Origin: Cyclaneusma minus
Taxonomy: Eukaryota; Ascomycota; Leotiomycetes; Marthamycetales; Marthamycetaceae
Assembly (NCBI GenBank): GCA_037179335.1
Contig: JAKZHN010000030.1
Span: 310,001-374,000 of the forward strand
Length of the DNA stretch: 64,000 nt
Direction of reading: 5' to 3'
Below the pieces are notes generated by a model. The model searched no databases, had not been told where the DNA came from, and worked only from the letters and a program-made list of their open reading frames with translations. Both the position numbers and the translations under genes were made by a program. Shown here piece by piece: positions 43,928-54,013 of this stretch; the stretch's first letter is position 1, and every line of letters begins with the position of its first letter.

Positions 43928-45030
43928 CAGTTATGCGACAAAAGTCTGAACCCTCCTTCAGTAATTAGGAATATGCCCAGGAATTGGGAGTAATCCCAAT
44001 GATTGGGGATATCCCCAGTAATTGAGAGTAATTCCAATTACTGCCATACTGGGAATATCCCCAGTAACTAGAAATATCCCCAGTAATTAGGAATATCCCC
44101 AGTAATTAGGATCAACCCCAGTGTTGACATGGACAAACATATCAGTAATCAGTTGGTGGTCAGAGCTCCTTAAGGTACATGTACCCAAAGCTCCAGTCCA
44201 CATTTGTCGAACGATTCATCCTTCTTCAGCATGTTGTAGTATTTCTTCTCTATTGAGAAGTGGGCTGTCGTACGATGTCCGCAACTTGTTCAAAGGAAGT
44301 GTAGTCCTCTGGATGACCGGCTATTACACTTTTGGCGGCATATTGTAGGTTGATAGCCCTCAGCTTTTGCAGTAATTGCTCTAGCAACGCCGGAAGGTGG
44401 TTCGCTTTGACGTGATCGGAAATGTACGTCGCGTGGCGTATGTACTGGTTAACGGTTTCTTCCTCGGCCTGCTGGAGATTCACGATGGACTGCATACCTT
44501 CCAACTCTTTGAGGACCTTCTGTTGGGATTTGAAGGCGTATCGCTTTGAGAGTTTCTCAGAGAGAGTGTTGTACGTCTCTCTATCTGTCTCGGCCAACGT
44601 GTTGATGTAATCGCTTGCACCCTCGGTGATGTACTGTTACCAATTGATCTACCCAGTTACAGGGAGCTCTGAACAACTACCTAGAATTAAATATACTCGA
44701 TTGCCTGTTACTACCGTTTAAGTTGTTACCTTTTAAGTGATCACTTTACGTTCCCCTCTTGGTACTAACACCCAGTGATTGAGAGTACTTAATCCCAATG
44801 ATTGAGAATATCCCCGGTAATTAGACATGTCCCGGGTAGTTAGAATATCCCCAGTGATTGAGAGTAATCCCAATGATTGAGAATATCCCCAGTAATAGAA
44901 ATATCTCCAGTTATTAGGAATATCCCCAGTGATTATGGATATCATCAGAACTTGAGAATATTCTCAAAGACTGGGAATATTTAACCAATAGCTAACTACC
45001 GCCAACCCCTTTGCATTCAGGAAGGGGGTG
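43928..45030. mobile_element. Long TIR-element copy, interrupted by a retroelement-like insert
   Basis: The left end, after TA (43926-43927), reads CAGTTATGCGACAAAAGTCT then GAACCCTCCTTCAG, matching the family TIR. The left arm (to about 44121) and right arm (about 44771-45030) consist of units such as GAATATCCCCAGTAATT and GAGAGTAATCCCAATGATTG. The right arm ends in TTTGCATTCAGGAAGGGGGT. That corresponds to sequence just inside the TIR of the 24.7 kb copy, but the outer right TIR is not recognisable. The arms are separated by 649 bp of unrelated sequence (44122-44770). It is therefore a larger or composite copy, truncated on the right. Confidence 0.65.
44122..44770 (-). mobile_element. Retroelement-like fragment inserted in the TIR element
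   Basis: A minus-strand frame (44250-44597, 115 codons from its first Met, extending further upstream) reads KLSKRYAFKSQQKVLKELEG then NLQQAEEETVNQYIRHATYI and LLEQLLQKLRAINLQYAAKS. This helical, charged pattern resembles the gag capsid segment of fungal LTR retrotransposons. It ends at a stop with no protease or polymerase. On the plus strand the insert begins TGTTGACATGG and ends GGTACTAACA, with CCCAG directly outside both ends. That could be a 5 bp target duplication, but CCCAG also occurs in the host repeat unit, so the boundaries are tentative. Similarity to gag was judged by eye only. Confidence 0.45.
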
Positions 45031-45354
45031 CATAGTGCAGGTTTTTCCATTTGCCGTTCCATTGTATTCCTGATAACTAGGAAAAGAAAATCCCAGCAAT
45101 CATGAATGATTCTAGTAATCGAAAACACTTTCAAATCGGGCTGCCGCTGAGCACACAATAGTTACCACCGCGAGACTCTACGGACTCCCTACCGCGATAT
45201 CCTCAGCGTTCTTGGAGAATTTGAGTTCTCATAGTCTTGGAGTCAGGTTTGTCTGGCTCAAATTTCCATAATTTTACATGGACCAATTCAAGTGCCTGCC
45301 CCGTAGTAGAAGTATTATTTTACAGGATGTATCTTACATGTTTTTCAATCAGCC
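45031..45354. other. 3' flank of the rhomboid gene
   Basis: 324 bp between the TIR-element remnant and the rhomboid stop codon. Nothing recognisable is seen. Confidence 0.25.
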
Positions 45355-47004
45355 TCACGACGAATTGTCTTCGGGTTTTTCCCTTTTCATCTGCTTGTCT
45401 CCAACTCGTCCCCTCTTGCGCTGTTCCACATAGTTCCTCAAAATCTGTGCAGACGCGATTCCAGTAACGACTCCTCCCAAGTGAGACATGTGGTCAATGC
45501 CACTGAGGATCTTCGCAGGGAACAACAATGCAACAAAGTCTCCAAAGGTAAAGAATATCAGGAAGACCCATCCTGGAATTCCGAAACTCGATTCACTGCG
45601 GCCCCAAAGGGTGAAGCGGTCGTCCCGATGGAACCAGAAGTAAGCTCCGAGGACCCCACAGAGACCACCGGAGATGCCTAGCGATGATGTATAGAACCTT
45701 TTCTGCATGACAGACGACACAAAGGTTGCGTAACAGCCAATCGTACCCGAGGCGATGAGAATGGCGAGGAACGTGCCGCGGCCGACGTCGTCGTGAAGAG
45801 CCGTACCCATAAACCACAGGAGAACCCAGTTCGTAAGGAGATGCTTAAGATTGTTGTGTGACCAAGTATTTCCGAAAAGACTGAATACCTTGGGCATGCC
45901 GGGCGTGTGGATGAAGAAGGTGTTCATGAACCGATACAGTGGCGGTATTCGCCACATGGTAAAGATGGATGCGTTGATCAGAAAGACGCCAATAAGCGTT
46001 GCAGCTGAAGGAGGAACGTCTGGCCACATTCTATCAGCCTGTCTCGGGGGCGTATAGACCATGGCTAAGAGGGCACAGAAGCCAAGAACAAAGCCGAGGA
46101 ACATAGTCGAAGGGAATAATCTTTGCCAGGCGGTCATTTCCGGCGGCTCGTCGCCTCCTATGGTGCCCTTCTTAATGTACTCTTGCAATTTCGGACTTGG
46201 CCCAGTTCTCTGGAGGTATGCTTTCGGAGAATTGGCCTTGCCAACCTCCAAGCTTCCCGTGTTCCGCCGTATCTCTTCAGCCTGGGCTGCTTTCTGTCTT
46301 TGCTCCGCCTCCAACTTTGCCTCGTATTCCTTGTTCCTTTCTCTCAGATAGTCCAGGCCACTCTTTCCATAGACATTATCAGACGAGCCGGTATTTGGTT
46401 GGTAGATTCCTAGGCGTTCGCTTTCCTCAAGGAGTTTCTGGTCCTCTTCTTGCTCCAGTGCCTTTTCTCGTCGCCTCTTTGATCTCCCCTCGTTGACTTT
46501 GACATTCTTTCGCAGCCACCTAAGGGCAATCTCGTCCACTCTTTGCTGGAACTTCCTGGGCCCGGGAATATCTGGTACCACATCCACAGTGCCAGCAACC
46601 CGCCTGCCGTGCCATACCCTCAAAGCCCTGTTTGCCAATGCGGCGTCAATCCCTGGACCGAAGATATTCTGAGTCTCGGCCTGTGATAGCTGCGTAGCTC
46701 GAAAATCGAGACCCTCTTCATCGGTGTAATCGGGCGGGAGGTCTTCGAAGCGGGTAATCAGCCGCTTTGCTGTCGCAAAAGCTCGAGTCGATGCGCCGAA
46801 ATTGCTTGGAGTAATAGGGTGAAATTGTTTCCGCAAAGCACAGTCCTGTCGCAGTAGGCGTATAACGGGAGAGGAAACGGTGTAGTTCGACCTCGAGGCT
46901 TCCCGGGTCAGGCGCGATAGAAGACTAAGACGGGGCGCGCATAGCTGTGAAGATCTCGATGCAAGGCACGAGAACCTCGTGGTGGTTGGCCACAGGGGAT
47001 TCAT
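45355..47004 (-). CDS. Mitochondrial rhomboid protease (Pcp1/PARL-like)
   Basis: Single exon of 549 aa. The first 90 residues are rich in Arg, Ser and Leu and poor in acids, a mitochondrial presequence. A charged, coiled middle (KRRREKALEQEEDQ and EAEQRQKAAQAEE) precedes about six to seven membrane segments. Catalytic landmarks: TWSHNNLKHLLTNW in the L1/TM2 region, the serine in LGISGGLCGVLG, and the catalytic His in DHMSHLGG. This is the intramembrane serine protease that processes inner-membrane substrates such as cytochrome c peroxidase and the Mgm1/OPA1 GTPase. The length and the matrix-side N terminus fit the mitochondrial subgroup. It is divergent from a Tma17-like gene with 488 bp between start codons. 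Confidence 0.93.
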   Translation of the reverse strand: MNPLWPTTTRFSCLASRSSQLCAPRLSLLSRLTREASRSNYTVSSPVIRLLRQDCALRKQFHPITPSNFGASTRAFATAKRLITRFEDLPPDYTDEEGLDFRATQLSQAETQNIFGPGIDAALANRALRVWHGRRVAGTVDVVPDIPGPRKFQQRVDEIALRWLRKNVKVNEGRSKRRREKALEQEEDQKLLEESERLGIYQPNTGSSDNVYGKSGLDYLRERNKEYEAKLEAEQRQKAAQAEEIRRNTGSLEVGKANSPKAYLQRTGPSPKLQEYIKKGTIGGDEPPEMTAWQRLFPSTMFLGFVLGFCALLAMVYTPPRQADRMWPDVPPSAATLIGVFLINASIFTMWRIPPLYRFMNTFFIHTPGMPKVFSLFGNTWSHNNLKHLLTNWVLLWFMGTALHDDVGRGTFLAILIASGTIGCYATFVSSVMQKRFYTSSLGISGGLCGVLGAYFWFHRDDRFTLWGRSESSFGIPGWVFLIFFTFGDFVALLFPAKILSGIDHMSHLGGVVTGIASAQILRNYVEQRKRGRVGDKQMKREKPEDNSS

Positions 47005-47492
47005 CGCTTGCTCTCATAGCATATTGCCCCGGTGTATTTGGCCAGCGAGGTACGAGGAGCCGCCTGGTCCGTAAATCATACGATGTGGAAGTCAATCCGT
47101 TGAAGTCTCCATCAAAAAACCGAGCACAGGCCATGCACCAGGCGTATCTATCTTCCGCTCCGGCTAGTCGCACACCTATCCAAGGTAGCTTCAAGCTTCA
47201 GTTTCCCAACTTTCCAACACCGGTTCATAAATTCACGAGAAACTAGACTTTTCCTCAAAATTTCGCCATCCAAAACATTAGACAACACAGGTATATCTCC
47301 CTCAAGTCTCTGTGATCCGTCTTTTCATTTCCCGCCACTAACATGAACCCACTCTCCGTAGGTCGAATAAGCTCATTCTGCCGAGCTCGATCATTCTACG
47401 AACTTCTGCTTATTCACACTTCCCACGTCAAATCCTCAGACAACTACAAACCGGAGCCTGTGGCACCAATAAACCTTCGAATTTCACCAACA
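47005..47492. promoter_or_regulatory. Divergent promoter, rhomboid and Tma17-like genes
   Basis: 488 bp between start codons of divergent housekeeping genes. The plus-strand frame is open upstream to 47343, but the first residues there do not resemble the family, so I treat this as leader. Confidence 0.35.
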
Positions 47493-48101
47493 ATGTCGTC
47501 CGAAGCTCTTCCCATAACACCCGCCCGCTTTGCCGCCGCCCTCCCATCTCTCCCTCTCAGCACCCTTGCTCTCAAAGCAGCCGAACTCCGCAACTCCGTC
47601 GCCCACCTCGACTACTCTAACGAGCAACTGAAGCCCTTCGCCGAGCCCCCAAATCCAGATCCCGACTGCGCCGACGCCATCAAGGAGAACGAAGGCGTCA
47701 TCAAAAGCATCTTAGAAAGACTTGACATCCTCAAGGCTGAGGTTGAGAAGCGAGGCGTGTCGTGGAGAGAATTCGCTGGATCTAATGAAGCTCCAGAGGC
47801 AACAGTTGATGGAGAAGGTCCGGCTGAGGAAAGATTGGTAAATGGTGCAGCAGAGCATGAAGGGGGAAGCAATCCGTGGACGGACGGCACTTTTCAGACT
47901 GGACGTATTGTCAACGGCGAGGTGAGGATGGATGGAGGTAGTAGCCAAGCTGAAGCGACAAATGGCACAAGTGCTTCGAATACAGCAACGACGACAGGTG
48001 GGCGGCTGGACGACGATCAACTGAGAGCGGCTCTTGCTGAGAGGATGAGGGAAAGTGGCCTGAACGACGACAATGACGACGAAGGTGGAATGCACCTATG
48101 A
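47493..48101 (+). CDS. Tma17/Adc17-like proteasome assembly chaperone
   Basis: Intronless, 202 aa from the Met at 47493. The N-terminal part reads ITPARFAAALPSLPLSTLAL, then KAAELRNSVAHLDYSNEQL and AIKENEGVIKSILERLDILK followed by AEVEKRG. This two-helix layout (a NSI-HL-SN-QL helix, then an EN-x2-I-x3-ER-x4 helix) matches the yeast Tma17/Adc17 family. Members bind Rpt6 and help proteasome base assembly under stress. The C-terminal half is acidic and disordered, ending in a DDNDDEGG tail. The family assignment is by motif, not by search; a different two-helix scaffold protein is possible. The start at 47493 is preferred because the 50 upstream in-frame codons look non-coding. Confidence 0.7.
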   Translation: MSSEALPITPARFAAALPSLPLSTLALKAAELRNSVAHLDYSNEQLKPFAEPPNPDPDCADAIKENEGVIKSILERLDILKAEVEKRGVSWREFAGSNEAPEATVDGEGPAEERLVNGAAEHEGGSNPWTDGTFQTGRIVNGEVRMDGGSSQAEATNGTSASNTATTTGGRLDDDQLRAALAERMRESGLNDDNDDEGGMHL

Positions 48102-48912
48102 TGCTTGTGCGGAACCAGGAGCTGTCCATTCGGCAAGGGAAAACGTGAACAGGGTGCATTGCAGGAGTTGGGATACCAAGGGATACTACGGCCATTATGG
48201 TTCTGAAAAATAAACCGCTTTCGAAATTCTCTCGAAAATTTATACTTTCGAGTTTTCAGCACTCGAAAGAAGCATTCGCTTATTTTGACTCTACGCTCTT
48301 GACAGCACTCGAAAAGCCTGAAAGGTATGTTATCTTCGATATAAGTGTCACTGGCAACTGGCAAATGCATTATGCAACAACTTTAAAATTTCGAGAGAAA
48401 GATGGTCGGGCAATTTGGGGATATGGGCTCTGCCGAAAGTATCAGATCAAGCTGTGATAGCTACCAGATATCGATATATCTGTGTTTGTTTTTTGTTTGG
48501 GGATTTCCTGATTAATATTTAATGTTCAACGACAGGCCCGGTTCAATTCAATGGGCAAACTGCCATACTCTCCCCTGAAACCAAGGTCTCCTCACTCGGA
48601 AGTCGGAAGTGAAGTTACATTCTATTGTATACATGTATCTCTTCGATCCACTTTTTGACAGGATCGCCGGATCGTTGAGTATGCACGGTAATGTGGGGGT
48701 TCCCCGCTCAGATTACCAATAGTCTGAATAAAGTCCTTGAGTTGTCTATCTTGCAAATTCTTCAGTTCATCAGTTCATCACTACCACCTCTCAAAAGACA
48801 TTTGTGGCCCATCAGACTTCTCGGTTTTGACCTGCCACTGAACTCGGCACAACATCCTCAACGTCCACATTAGTGTATCTCAAGTTCTCCATTGACTTCA
48901 ATTAGCAGAAAG
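48102..48912. other. Intergenic region
   Basis: About 810 bp. A short frame (48197-48457) has no recognisable content. Repeated CGAAA and TCGAAAA motifs occur near 48220-48320. No gene is called. Confidence 0.3.
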
Positions 48913-49232
48913 ATGTCCAAGATCCTCGTCACCGGAGCAAACGGCTTTGTCGCAGTGCACATCGTCTCCCAGCTCATCTCCCGCGGTCACCACGTCGTCG
49001 GCGTTTTCAGAACCCTCAGCAAAGGCACCCAGCTGCTCGCCCTACACCCCTTATTCACGCCCTCTTTCGAAATCGCCGTTGTTCCAGACTACGCAGCTCC
49101 AGGTGCCTGGGATGAGTTATTCCAGACCCACGATTTTGAATACGTGTTTCAGACTGCGGCTACCATATACGAGGATCCGTATCAGACCATTGAAGACTTT
49201 GATAAGGAGTACTTGGAACCCACTGTCAAGCC
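48913..49232 (+). pseudogene. NAD(P)-dependent extended SDR, 5' fragment only
   Basis: One exon encodes 106 residues beginning MSKILVTGANGFVAVHIVSQ, with the glycine-rich nucleotide loop of GRE2/dihydroflavonol-reductase-like SDRs, then the VVGVFRTLSKG strand and FEYVFQTAATIYEDP. It ends at a good donor (CC then GTAAGT at 49233). The family needs another 220 or so residues, including the YxxxK catalytic motif. I find no continuation in the next kilobase on this strand. I infer a truncated copy. It may still be transcribed, since the start and donor are intact. Confidence 0.65.
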
Positions 49233-49731
49233 GTAAGTTACAGAGGATTGTACATGGGCAAGAGATTGGACTGGGATTGATTTGAGATACGAGACACACG
49301 ACCTCAGTCCGCTTTCGGCTTGTGTAACAGCAAAACAGTTGGTCCGGGTCCACGCGGGCCGTAGCGTCAATCTTAGCGCGATCTCCGTCGGCACATTCTT
49401 CCCACTTTTTTATTCCATGACCTCGCTGGTGCTATTTCCAAACTCCTCGTCTCCAAGATCGGGAGACTGGAGCTTCACGATGGAGCTGACATGACCGACA
49501 CTCACGGACACGTCACCGCACGTGCCACGACATCAAGCGGGGACCCGCCATGGCTCGGCAATCGAGCCGCGCTCGAGCACGTTTCACTAGTGCCGAGTAT
49601 AAGCAGGCTGATCCCTTCCCTTCGAGCCTTCCAGAATTGCAGAGTGGGTCTGATCTCTTAATATCATTGAAGACATTAAGATTCCAAGAGGGCTTTGACG
49701 GGGAACTTGGCAGGTGCTACCATTGAATTCA
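49233..49731. other. Intergenic region
   Basis: About 500 bp after the truncated SDR. No SDR continuation, repeat or RNA gene is seen. Confidence 0.3.
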
Positions 49732-50130
49732 ATGACCTTCTACAAAATGCCGGCCGTCCGCTTGCGGCCTCTGAACAACTTACGTGACAGCAAGCCGTTC
49801 GTTCACCTTTCTGCTAACATTGAAGCAAACACGCTCGGCTTATCTCCCCTACCGGCAGACCAACTTCTCCTGCCCAACATGATATACCTTGATCATTTCA
49901 TCTGTCTCGTCGTTTTAGTACTCTGGATTTCTCTCATGTTCGTCGTCGGCATCACCGTGATCGCAGGCAAGGTTGAGAAAGAGCTTGGGAAACACCACGA
50001 AGCGATGGAGAGCAACTGGCAGGAGATAGCAATGATGGGAAGCTTCAAGGAAGAGATGGAGCAAGCTGAGAACGGGAAATCCACCTACCCAGAGATTTTG
50101 AGGCTGGAGGGAAGCGGTGCAAAATCTTGA
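49732..50130 (+). CDS. Small single-pass membrane protein, hypothetical
   Basis: An open frame of 132 codons. A polar N-terminal half is followed by one strong hydrophobic helix (FICLVVLVLWISLMFVVGITVI) and a charged, helical tail with KVEKELGKHHEAMESNW and SFKEEMEQAENG. The composition looks protein-like rather than random, with a plausible membrane anchor and coiled tail. No family is recognised. There are no neighbours in the same pathway. It could also be a chance frame. Confidence 0.35.
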   Translation: MTFYKMPAVRLRPLNNLRDSKPFVHLSANIEANTLGLSPLPADQLLLPNMIYLDHFICLVVLVLWISLMFVVGITVIAGKVEKELGKHHEAMESNWQEIAMMGSFKEEMEQAENGKSTYPEILRLEGSGAKS

Positions 50131-51308
50131 GTCTTTGTACCGTTCACGACAACTGGGCCGCGGATCGAACTGTTTGTCGCTCGCTATCCCCTGAAGACTT
50201 TCGACATACTCGTCCCCGGCCATGTACGGTCCTCGCATTGAATCTCTACTCCGGTTATGATGAAGTCAACCATCTGAGGAGACTCCGAATTTTCGAGTAA
50301 GACTATAACTCCACACACTCAAGCGTAGCCATCGGATTACAGTGCGCAATGGCTGATCAGAGGCACCCTCCCTACCAGCCGTCCCGCCCGCTCAGCAGCC
50401 CCTATCATCACGTCCAACCGTTCAGCCCGGTGTTCATTGACCATCCAAAACGAATATAGCTATCGGCCTTTCGGCACTCTTTCTGCTTGGGTTATCCCTT
50501 ACAAATTGGGCTCTCGGAAATCCAAAAACAGCCGCTGGAAACAGACCTTCCTTTTACAAAAGTTTCGCAAGCGTATACCCCCCCTTGCTCTCGGCCATCT
50601 TCGATCCGAATGAAGTCGCCCTCCTCCTGTACAAGCCCGTCGCCATACTGGAAGCCGCTGCCTCAGCCGTTAAACCGACCGCATCCAGCTGAAATTGGGG
50701 AGAAGATCGTTTGAAAACAAGTGTCGGGTGCTGGAATGGACTGTGGATGAGATGTGGACGTTTGCGGAGATTAGATGAAGCAACCTACTTTAACTAAGGC
50801 GATTCATATGGCGAGGGGGAATAAGACACCGGTGGATGCGCAGGTTTTTTGCACGGTTAAGAGAAGGAGGGTTGTTGATTGAAAAGGAGAGTTAGATGTA
50901 CCGGGTTATGACATTCAGCAGGACCACATGAGGTTACGACTGTTTTGCGGACTATGGTGCTTGGGCGCAGACCTGTGGGTTTTGTGCATTTTTGAGAGGT
51001 CACTTATGACTTAAGGTACGGAGGCAGTAGAGCCCGAAGACAAGCGATCAGATATTGAGTTAAATCATCCTTCTCCCATTGGTGTCTTACTTCCGCAATG
51101 AAAATTGTGAAAGCAACATGAGAGGAGGACTGTGAGAAGTACGAGGAAAGAGAAACCACCGCCAGCCTCATTCTCGGTCATTCTCGGGATTCTTTCACCA
51201 CTCGCGATACCATCCTCCCAGTTCCAGCCGCCATCTTTACCCCCCCCCCCCTCCAAGTCGCTCAACCGCTTTCATCAATACTCCCCACTTCCCCCACCCG
51301 TAAACCCA
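50131..51308. other. Intergenic region
   Basis: About 1.2 kb. A few short frames (for example near 50349, and 50487-50714) show no recognisable domain. A run of ten or more C residues is at 51241. No gene is called. Confidence 0.35.
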
Positions 51309-53214
51309 TCACAACGCCAAGCCCGCATCCTCAAGCGCGTCCCGCATCGCCTCCTCAGCATCAAACCCATAACTCCACCACTGCGTCACCGGATCACTCC
51401 ACGGATTACTACTCCAGCTCCTCCTATTCCCCTCCACATCCCCTCTCATACCCCTATCCCTCGCCCGCTGTTTCGGCCCATCCTCGTAATTCCAGACGAT
51501 CCCCTGCAACAAGCTTGCTTCCTGCATACCATATGTTCGTTGCATTCTCGTTATCTCCCATACCTCCAGAACCCTCGAAATCTGAGATCTTTGCAATTTC
51601 TCGGGCTTCGAGGAGGTTGAGGAACTTGAGCTGGGGGTATCTGAGGAATGTGAGGAAATGGGGGATGTTTGGGATAAGTGTAGAAGGGGGAATGCGGGTG
51701 AGGTGATGTGGTTTAGAGCAACGGCGAGAGCGGCGCCGTCCTCGACTGCCATAGCGGCGCCTTGCGACATGTAAGGAAGCATATAGTGCGCTGCATCTCC
51801 TAAAATGACGAGCCTAGGGGTTTGCGGGTAGGTTCCCAGAACCCAGCGGGGGAGTGGACTACCGGTCATAACGGGCCATTTTAAGACCTTAGTGATCAAA
51901 CTTGCAAGCTTGACAACACTAGTTACACTCGTCATTCAGAACGCTCAAAGTGTGTTGCTTTAACTTGAAATACGGAGGCTGGTTTTGTAATGGGATGGAG
52001 GCGCTTACGTGGGATCCCAACCAACATAGTAATCGCGCATCTTTTGCAATACTATTTCCTGGGAGTCAGAAGCCCAGGTGGAAGGGGAGGAGGGGTCGAT
52101 GTGTGAAAGGACAATATTGTAGGTTGACCCTCCAGCGATGGTGTAGGACATTACGTGCCGATTGTGTCCCAACCTGTCAAGTTCAGCACTTCCTCAGAGA
52201 CGGATTCCAGGATTGAGTATTGGTGACAGGACTCACCAGAGATGCATCGAGTTATCTTTTAGCACCCAGTTGATCTCCGGATCGTCTTGAATTTTGGATA
52301 CAGGGATTGTAGCTCGATATGCGGCGTACTTGATGTGCTTTGGCTCAGTATCTTCATCGCCCAGAATAGCTTTGCGGGCCACGGACTTGATACCTGGAGT
52401 CTCATGTCAACATCCCTTTCCACCCCTTACACAATCACTCATGGATCCACCGAACGTGCAAATTCGAGCAACTCACCATCAGCAGCAACGATCAAGTCCC
52501 CTCCAAACTTCTCGCCAGCACTCGTCACCGCTTCCGCACTATCATGATCAATATCATAATGCACAACTCTCGCACCAAACCTCACTTCCACGCCAAGTTC
52601 AACCGCTCTCGTATACAGAGCATCCAAAAAATGCGCTCGATGGATCACGTAATACTCGGCCCCAAAATCTTCCTTGAATTCTGGTACCAGCTTCGTATAT
52701 CCAATCTTCGAGCCATCTTGCCAGCGAAAGATATTGATCCCTGGCGACTCGACAGCTTTGTCTTTAAGATAGGGGCGCAGACCGAAGCGATGAAGAAGTC
52801 GAGAAGAGTTCGAGGGCACTTGAATACCTGCTCCAACCTTCCAAGATTGTGTTAGCAAATTGTGTCCCGAAGCCGGACAGAGTGGATAGGATGCTTCCAA
52901 GCCATGGATCGGAGGAGATGATATGAAGGGACTCTTTGATAAGGAGAAGGCGGATGGCATACTTCTCCTAATTCGGCCGCAGCCTCGAGGACTAAGACTT
53001 TATGTCCTCGTCTTCGCAACGCAATGGCTGTCGAGAAACCACCCAGTCCTCCACCCACGACTACGATATCCAACTTGACTTTCGCCTGCTCTACATGTTC
53101 TCCTTCTTCTCCGTCCTCCTTTTCTGATTTGCCGTTCGTCCCATTGGTCTCGTCTTCCTTCTCAACGTGCTTCAAGAATTCGAAAGCTCTTGTCGGAAAG
53201 CTCGGTCTCATCAT
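51309..53214 (-). CDS. FAD-dependent aromatic-ring monooxygenase (salicylate hydroxylase-like)
   Basis: Five exons, 53214-52963, 52837-52477, 52393-52237, 52173-52009 and 51918-51309, close to 514 aa. The group A flavin monooxygenase signature is complete. The FAD loop is LDIVVVGGGLGGFSTAIALR, then LVLEAAAELGEVGAGIQVPSN. The DG-type motif appears as DLIVAADGIKS. The second FAD motif is LVILGDAAHYMLPYMSQGAA followed by MAVEDG. It hydroxylates or decarboxylates an aromatic or polyketide-like substrate with NAD(P)H and O2; the substrate is not deducible. An N-terminal extension of about 50 residues (Glu/Lys/Gly-rich) precedes the Rossmann fold. A Ser-rich insert of about 25 residues interrupts the C-terminal part. 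The first intron uses an AAG acceptor. No secondary-metabolite synthase lies nearby. Confidence 0.9.
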
Positions 53215-54013
53215 GATGTTTTCTAAGGACACTTGCTATTCGGGCAAAGAAGTGGGAGTGTGCTAATGTAATAGTAGAGTGTAAAGATGCTGTTGCAAGA
53301 GAGAGGGGTATGTGGCAAATACGATGTCTCTGTGATCAGTCAGTACACGGTACTTCCATGTACGTGTGCTCCTGCAGGTTTGACAGGGGGAAGGCGCACG
53401 TCAGTCTGCAACCACAACTTTATTGCACGTGGAAATAGTTCTATCTGCGGCTGCCGAGAAAAAATTCAACCATGGCTGGAGAGACCTTGTTAGAACGTGG
53501 CGATAACTGATTGCTTTGGTTAGGTTGTCGAGATGTTGTAGAACTGGAAATTGGTCACCATGGGACGGATCAGGGGTCATACTGGCCGATTTGTAGACTA
53601 CCTAGGTAGTTTTACAAAGGCTATTACGCGAATCCTGCTTACAAGTAAAATCTCTGACCATAGGTGGTAGGTTTAGCTTTCGTCTGATATTTTAGCCTTT
53701 CCAAGTCGTTCTACTACTCACAGGCGAAAATCAAATCGCATAACTCGACATAAGCTGTGAATTGGTACATATCAGATCAAATCCCTGACCCGACCTGGAG
53801 GGTTCAAGAGAAAAGCTTGACCCACCCCGACTGATAGCCAGCCCTGATATCACGCCTGGTAGATTTGAAGACGATAAGTCAATGTCACCGAATAAGAAAC
53901 CAATGGTTTTTGGTCAAAATACCAGCTGGTGATTAAGTAAGACTAGTCTGTTAAAGCAGATTGCGAGACAAGTCTTCATCCTATGTTGAAGACTTGGAGG
54001 GCTCAAGATCTAA
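53215..54013. other. Intergenic region
   Basis: About 800 bp upstream of the monooxygenase gene. No convincing coding or structural feature is seen. Confidence 0.3.

Noticed and set aside
44117..44775. CCCAG on both sides of the gag-like insert as a proven 5 bp target duplication
   Set aside because: The host repeat unit itself contains CCCCAGTGATT, so the flanking match may be repeat-derived; kept only as tentative.
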